From: CAYYWV01 sp964531525
Lineage (GTDB): Bacteria > Pseudomonadota > Alphaproteobacteria > JAAXGF01
DNA length: 5,792 nt
Assembly: GCA_964531525.1 (NCBI GenBank)
Contig: CAZHDF010000205.1
Coordinates: 1 to 5,792 of the forward strand
Reading direction: 5' to 3'
Shown here in pieces: positions 4,730 to 5,792 of the stretch. The stretch's first letter is position 1; each line of letters begins with the position of its first letter. Made by a program: the position numbers and the translations under genes. The notes beneath the pieces are model-generated. The model was not told the DNA's origin. It worked only from the letters and a program-made list of their open reading frames with translations, and did not search any database.

Positions 4730-5792
4730 TTAACGCGCCGAATCAACCCACTTCGGACCCGCGCCTGACAGGTCCGTTCTCTTCCGCGCTGCGCCCTTAG
4801 GGGAGCCCGCAGCGCGTATCGAACGATTACGATAGGCTTGAAGGGGGGCGACTTCAAGATCGCCCGTTCGCGCCGCCGCGATCGCCTGCACCATCGCCCG
4901 GCAGCCGGCGAGGGTGGTGTGATACGAGATATGGCCGAGGAGCGTCGCCCGCCGCAGGTCGAAGGAATCGGCGATCGCTTGCGCCCCTTCGGTGGTGTTG
5001 AAGACGAGATCGACCTCGCCGCTCTTGATGGCGTCCACGCAATGGGGGCGGCCCTCGGCGACCTTGTTGACGACCCGCACGGGCAGGCCCGCCTTTTCGA
5101 GGAAGGCCGCCGTTCCCCGGGTCGCCATCAGATCGAAGCCGAGATCGAGAAGCGTTCGACACAACGGAACCATCGCTGGCTTGTCGGCGTCGCGCACCGA
5201 GACGAACACCGTGCCCTTATCGGGCAGGCCCATGCCGACCGCGATCTGCGACTTGGCGAAGGCGCGCGCGAAGTCATGGTCGAGCCCCATCGCTTCGCCG
5301 GTCGATTTCATCTCGGGGCCCAGAATGATATCGACGCCGGGGAAGCGCGCGAAGGGGAACACCGCCTCCTTGACCGCCACGTGGTCGAGCGCGGGCGTCT
5401 CGAGCGCGAAGGCGGACAGCGGCTCGCCCGCCATCACGCGGGCCGCGATCTTGGCGATCGGCACCCCGATGGTCTTGGCGACGAAGGGCACCGTGCGGCT
5501 CGCCCGCGGGTTGACCTCGAGAATGTAGATCGCATCGTCCTTGACCGCGAACTGCACGTTCATCAGCCCGACGACCCCGAGCGCGTGGGCCAGCGCCGCG
5601 GTTTGGCGCCGGACTTCGTCGAGGATCGCGGGCGCGAGCGAATGCGGCGGCAGCGAGCAGGCCGAATCGCCCGAGTGCACGCCGGCCTCTTCGATGTGCT
5701 CGAGAATGCCGGCGACGAAGACGTCCTCGCCGTCGGACACCGCGTCGACGTCGATCTCGGTCGCGTCCTGAAGATAGGCGTCGATCAGCACC
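4730..5792 (-). CDS. carB: Carbamoyl-phosphate synthase large subunit, C-terminal part (partial)
   Basis: The large subunit makes carbamoyl phosphate from bicarbonate, ATP and glutamine-derived ammonia for pyrimidine and arginine synthesis, together with CarA. The gene runs off the window at 5792, so about the last 353 codons are visible; the first in-window codon (GTG) is internal, not a start. Seen in order: the end of the second ATP-grasp unit, with ILEHIEEAGVHSGDSACSLP (about 29-48) and LEVNPRASRTVPFVAK (91-106); the KSTGEAMG segment (162-169); then the MGS-like allosteric domain (about 192-305), with FVSVRDADK, NKVAEGRPH and FNTTEG, where UMP or ornithine binds in E. coli. After LEVAPLQAY (312-320) there is a basic tail of about 33 residues that I do not recognise from the family. 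The stop lies 18 nt before greA. Confidence 0.97.
   Translation of the reverse strand, partial: VLIDAYLQDATEIDVDAVSDGEDVFVAGILEHIEEAGVHSGDSACSLPPHSLAPAILDEVRRQTAALAHALGVVGLMNVQFAVKDDAIYILEVNPRASRTVPFVAKTIGVPIAKIAARVMAGEPLSAFALETPALDHVAVKEAVFPFARFPGVDIILGPEMKSTGEAMGLDHDFARAFAKSQIAVGMGLPDKGTVFVSVRDADKPAMVPLCRTLLDLGFDLMATRGTAAFLEKAGLPVRVVNKVAEGRPHCVDAIKSGEVDLVFNTTEGAQAIADSFDLRRATLLGHISYHTTLAGCRAMVQAIAAARTGDLEVAPLQAYRNRSIRAAGSPKGAARKRTDLSGAGPKWVDSAR
4786..4815 (-). repeat. Strong inverted repeat inside the carB C-terminal tail
   Basis: Arms gcgctgcg (4786-4793) and cgcagcgc (4808-4815) form a perfect 8-bp stem around a 14-nt loop that can itself pair ccc with ggg. It lies in the codons for the atypical CarB tail. 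A second, weaker repeat (cggacc/ggtccg around 4755-4777) lies just downstream. There is no T-run, so it is not an intrinsic terminator. It may pause polymerase or set mRNA ends ahead of greA. Confidence 0.5.

Overview
The window is GC-rich, and every gene I can support lies on the minus strand. The gene set points to an alphaproteobacterium, probably of Rhodospirillales type: an ELM1-family (DUF1022) protein next to greA, carB directly upstream of greA, and trxB followed by an LsrB/VtlR-like LysR regulator. The assignment rests on protein recognition and gene order, not on a database search.

In the direction of transcription (high to low coordinates) the layout is: the 3' part of carB (pyrimidine/arginine synthesis; cut by the window edge at 5792), then greA 18 nt later, then an ELM1-family gene whose best start overlaps the greA stop codon. 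These three probably form one transcription unit. A non-coding gap of about 200 nt (3046-3242) follows. It includes a well-formed promoter at its downstream edge that drives a typical 2-Cys peroxiredoxin gene (2351-2989). An 80-nt gap with a strong GC-rich hairpin separates this from trxB (thioredoxin reductase, 1302-2270). A 116-nt gap then leads to the LysR-type regulator (295-1185). The last stretch, 1-294, has no convincing protein gene. It holds two tandem hairpins, a structured region that looks like a small RNA gene on the minus strand (possibly 6S RNA), and a textbook intrinsic terminator at 8-40.

The centre of the window reads as a thiol-redox module. TrxB reduces thioredoxin with NADPH, thioredoxin (not encoded here) can recycle the peroxiredoxin, and the LysR protein resembles regulators that govern oxidative-stress and envelope genes in rhizobia and Brucella.

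Points most worth a second look: (i) two near-identical 13-bp dyad sites bracketing the peroxiredoxin promoter; (ii) the ELM1-family gene has no ATG, GTG, TTG or CTG upstream of its conserved N-terminus, leaving an AUA codon overlapping the greA stop as the best candidate; (iii) the LsrB-like regulator has no cysteine at all; (iv) the candidate 6S-like RNA with its own terminator; (v) an unusual C-terminal tail on CarB that encodes a strong hairpin. I found no CRISPR array, insertion sequence, tRNA or phage gene.
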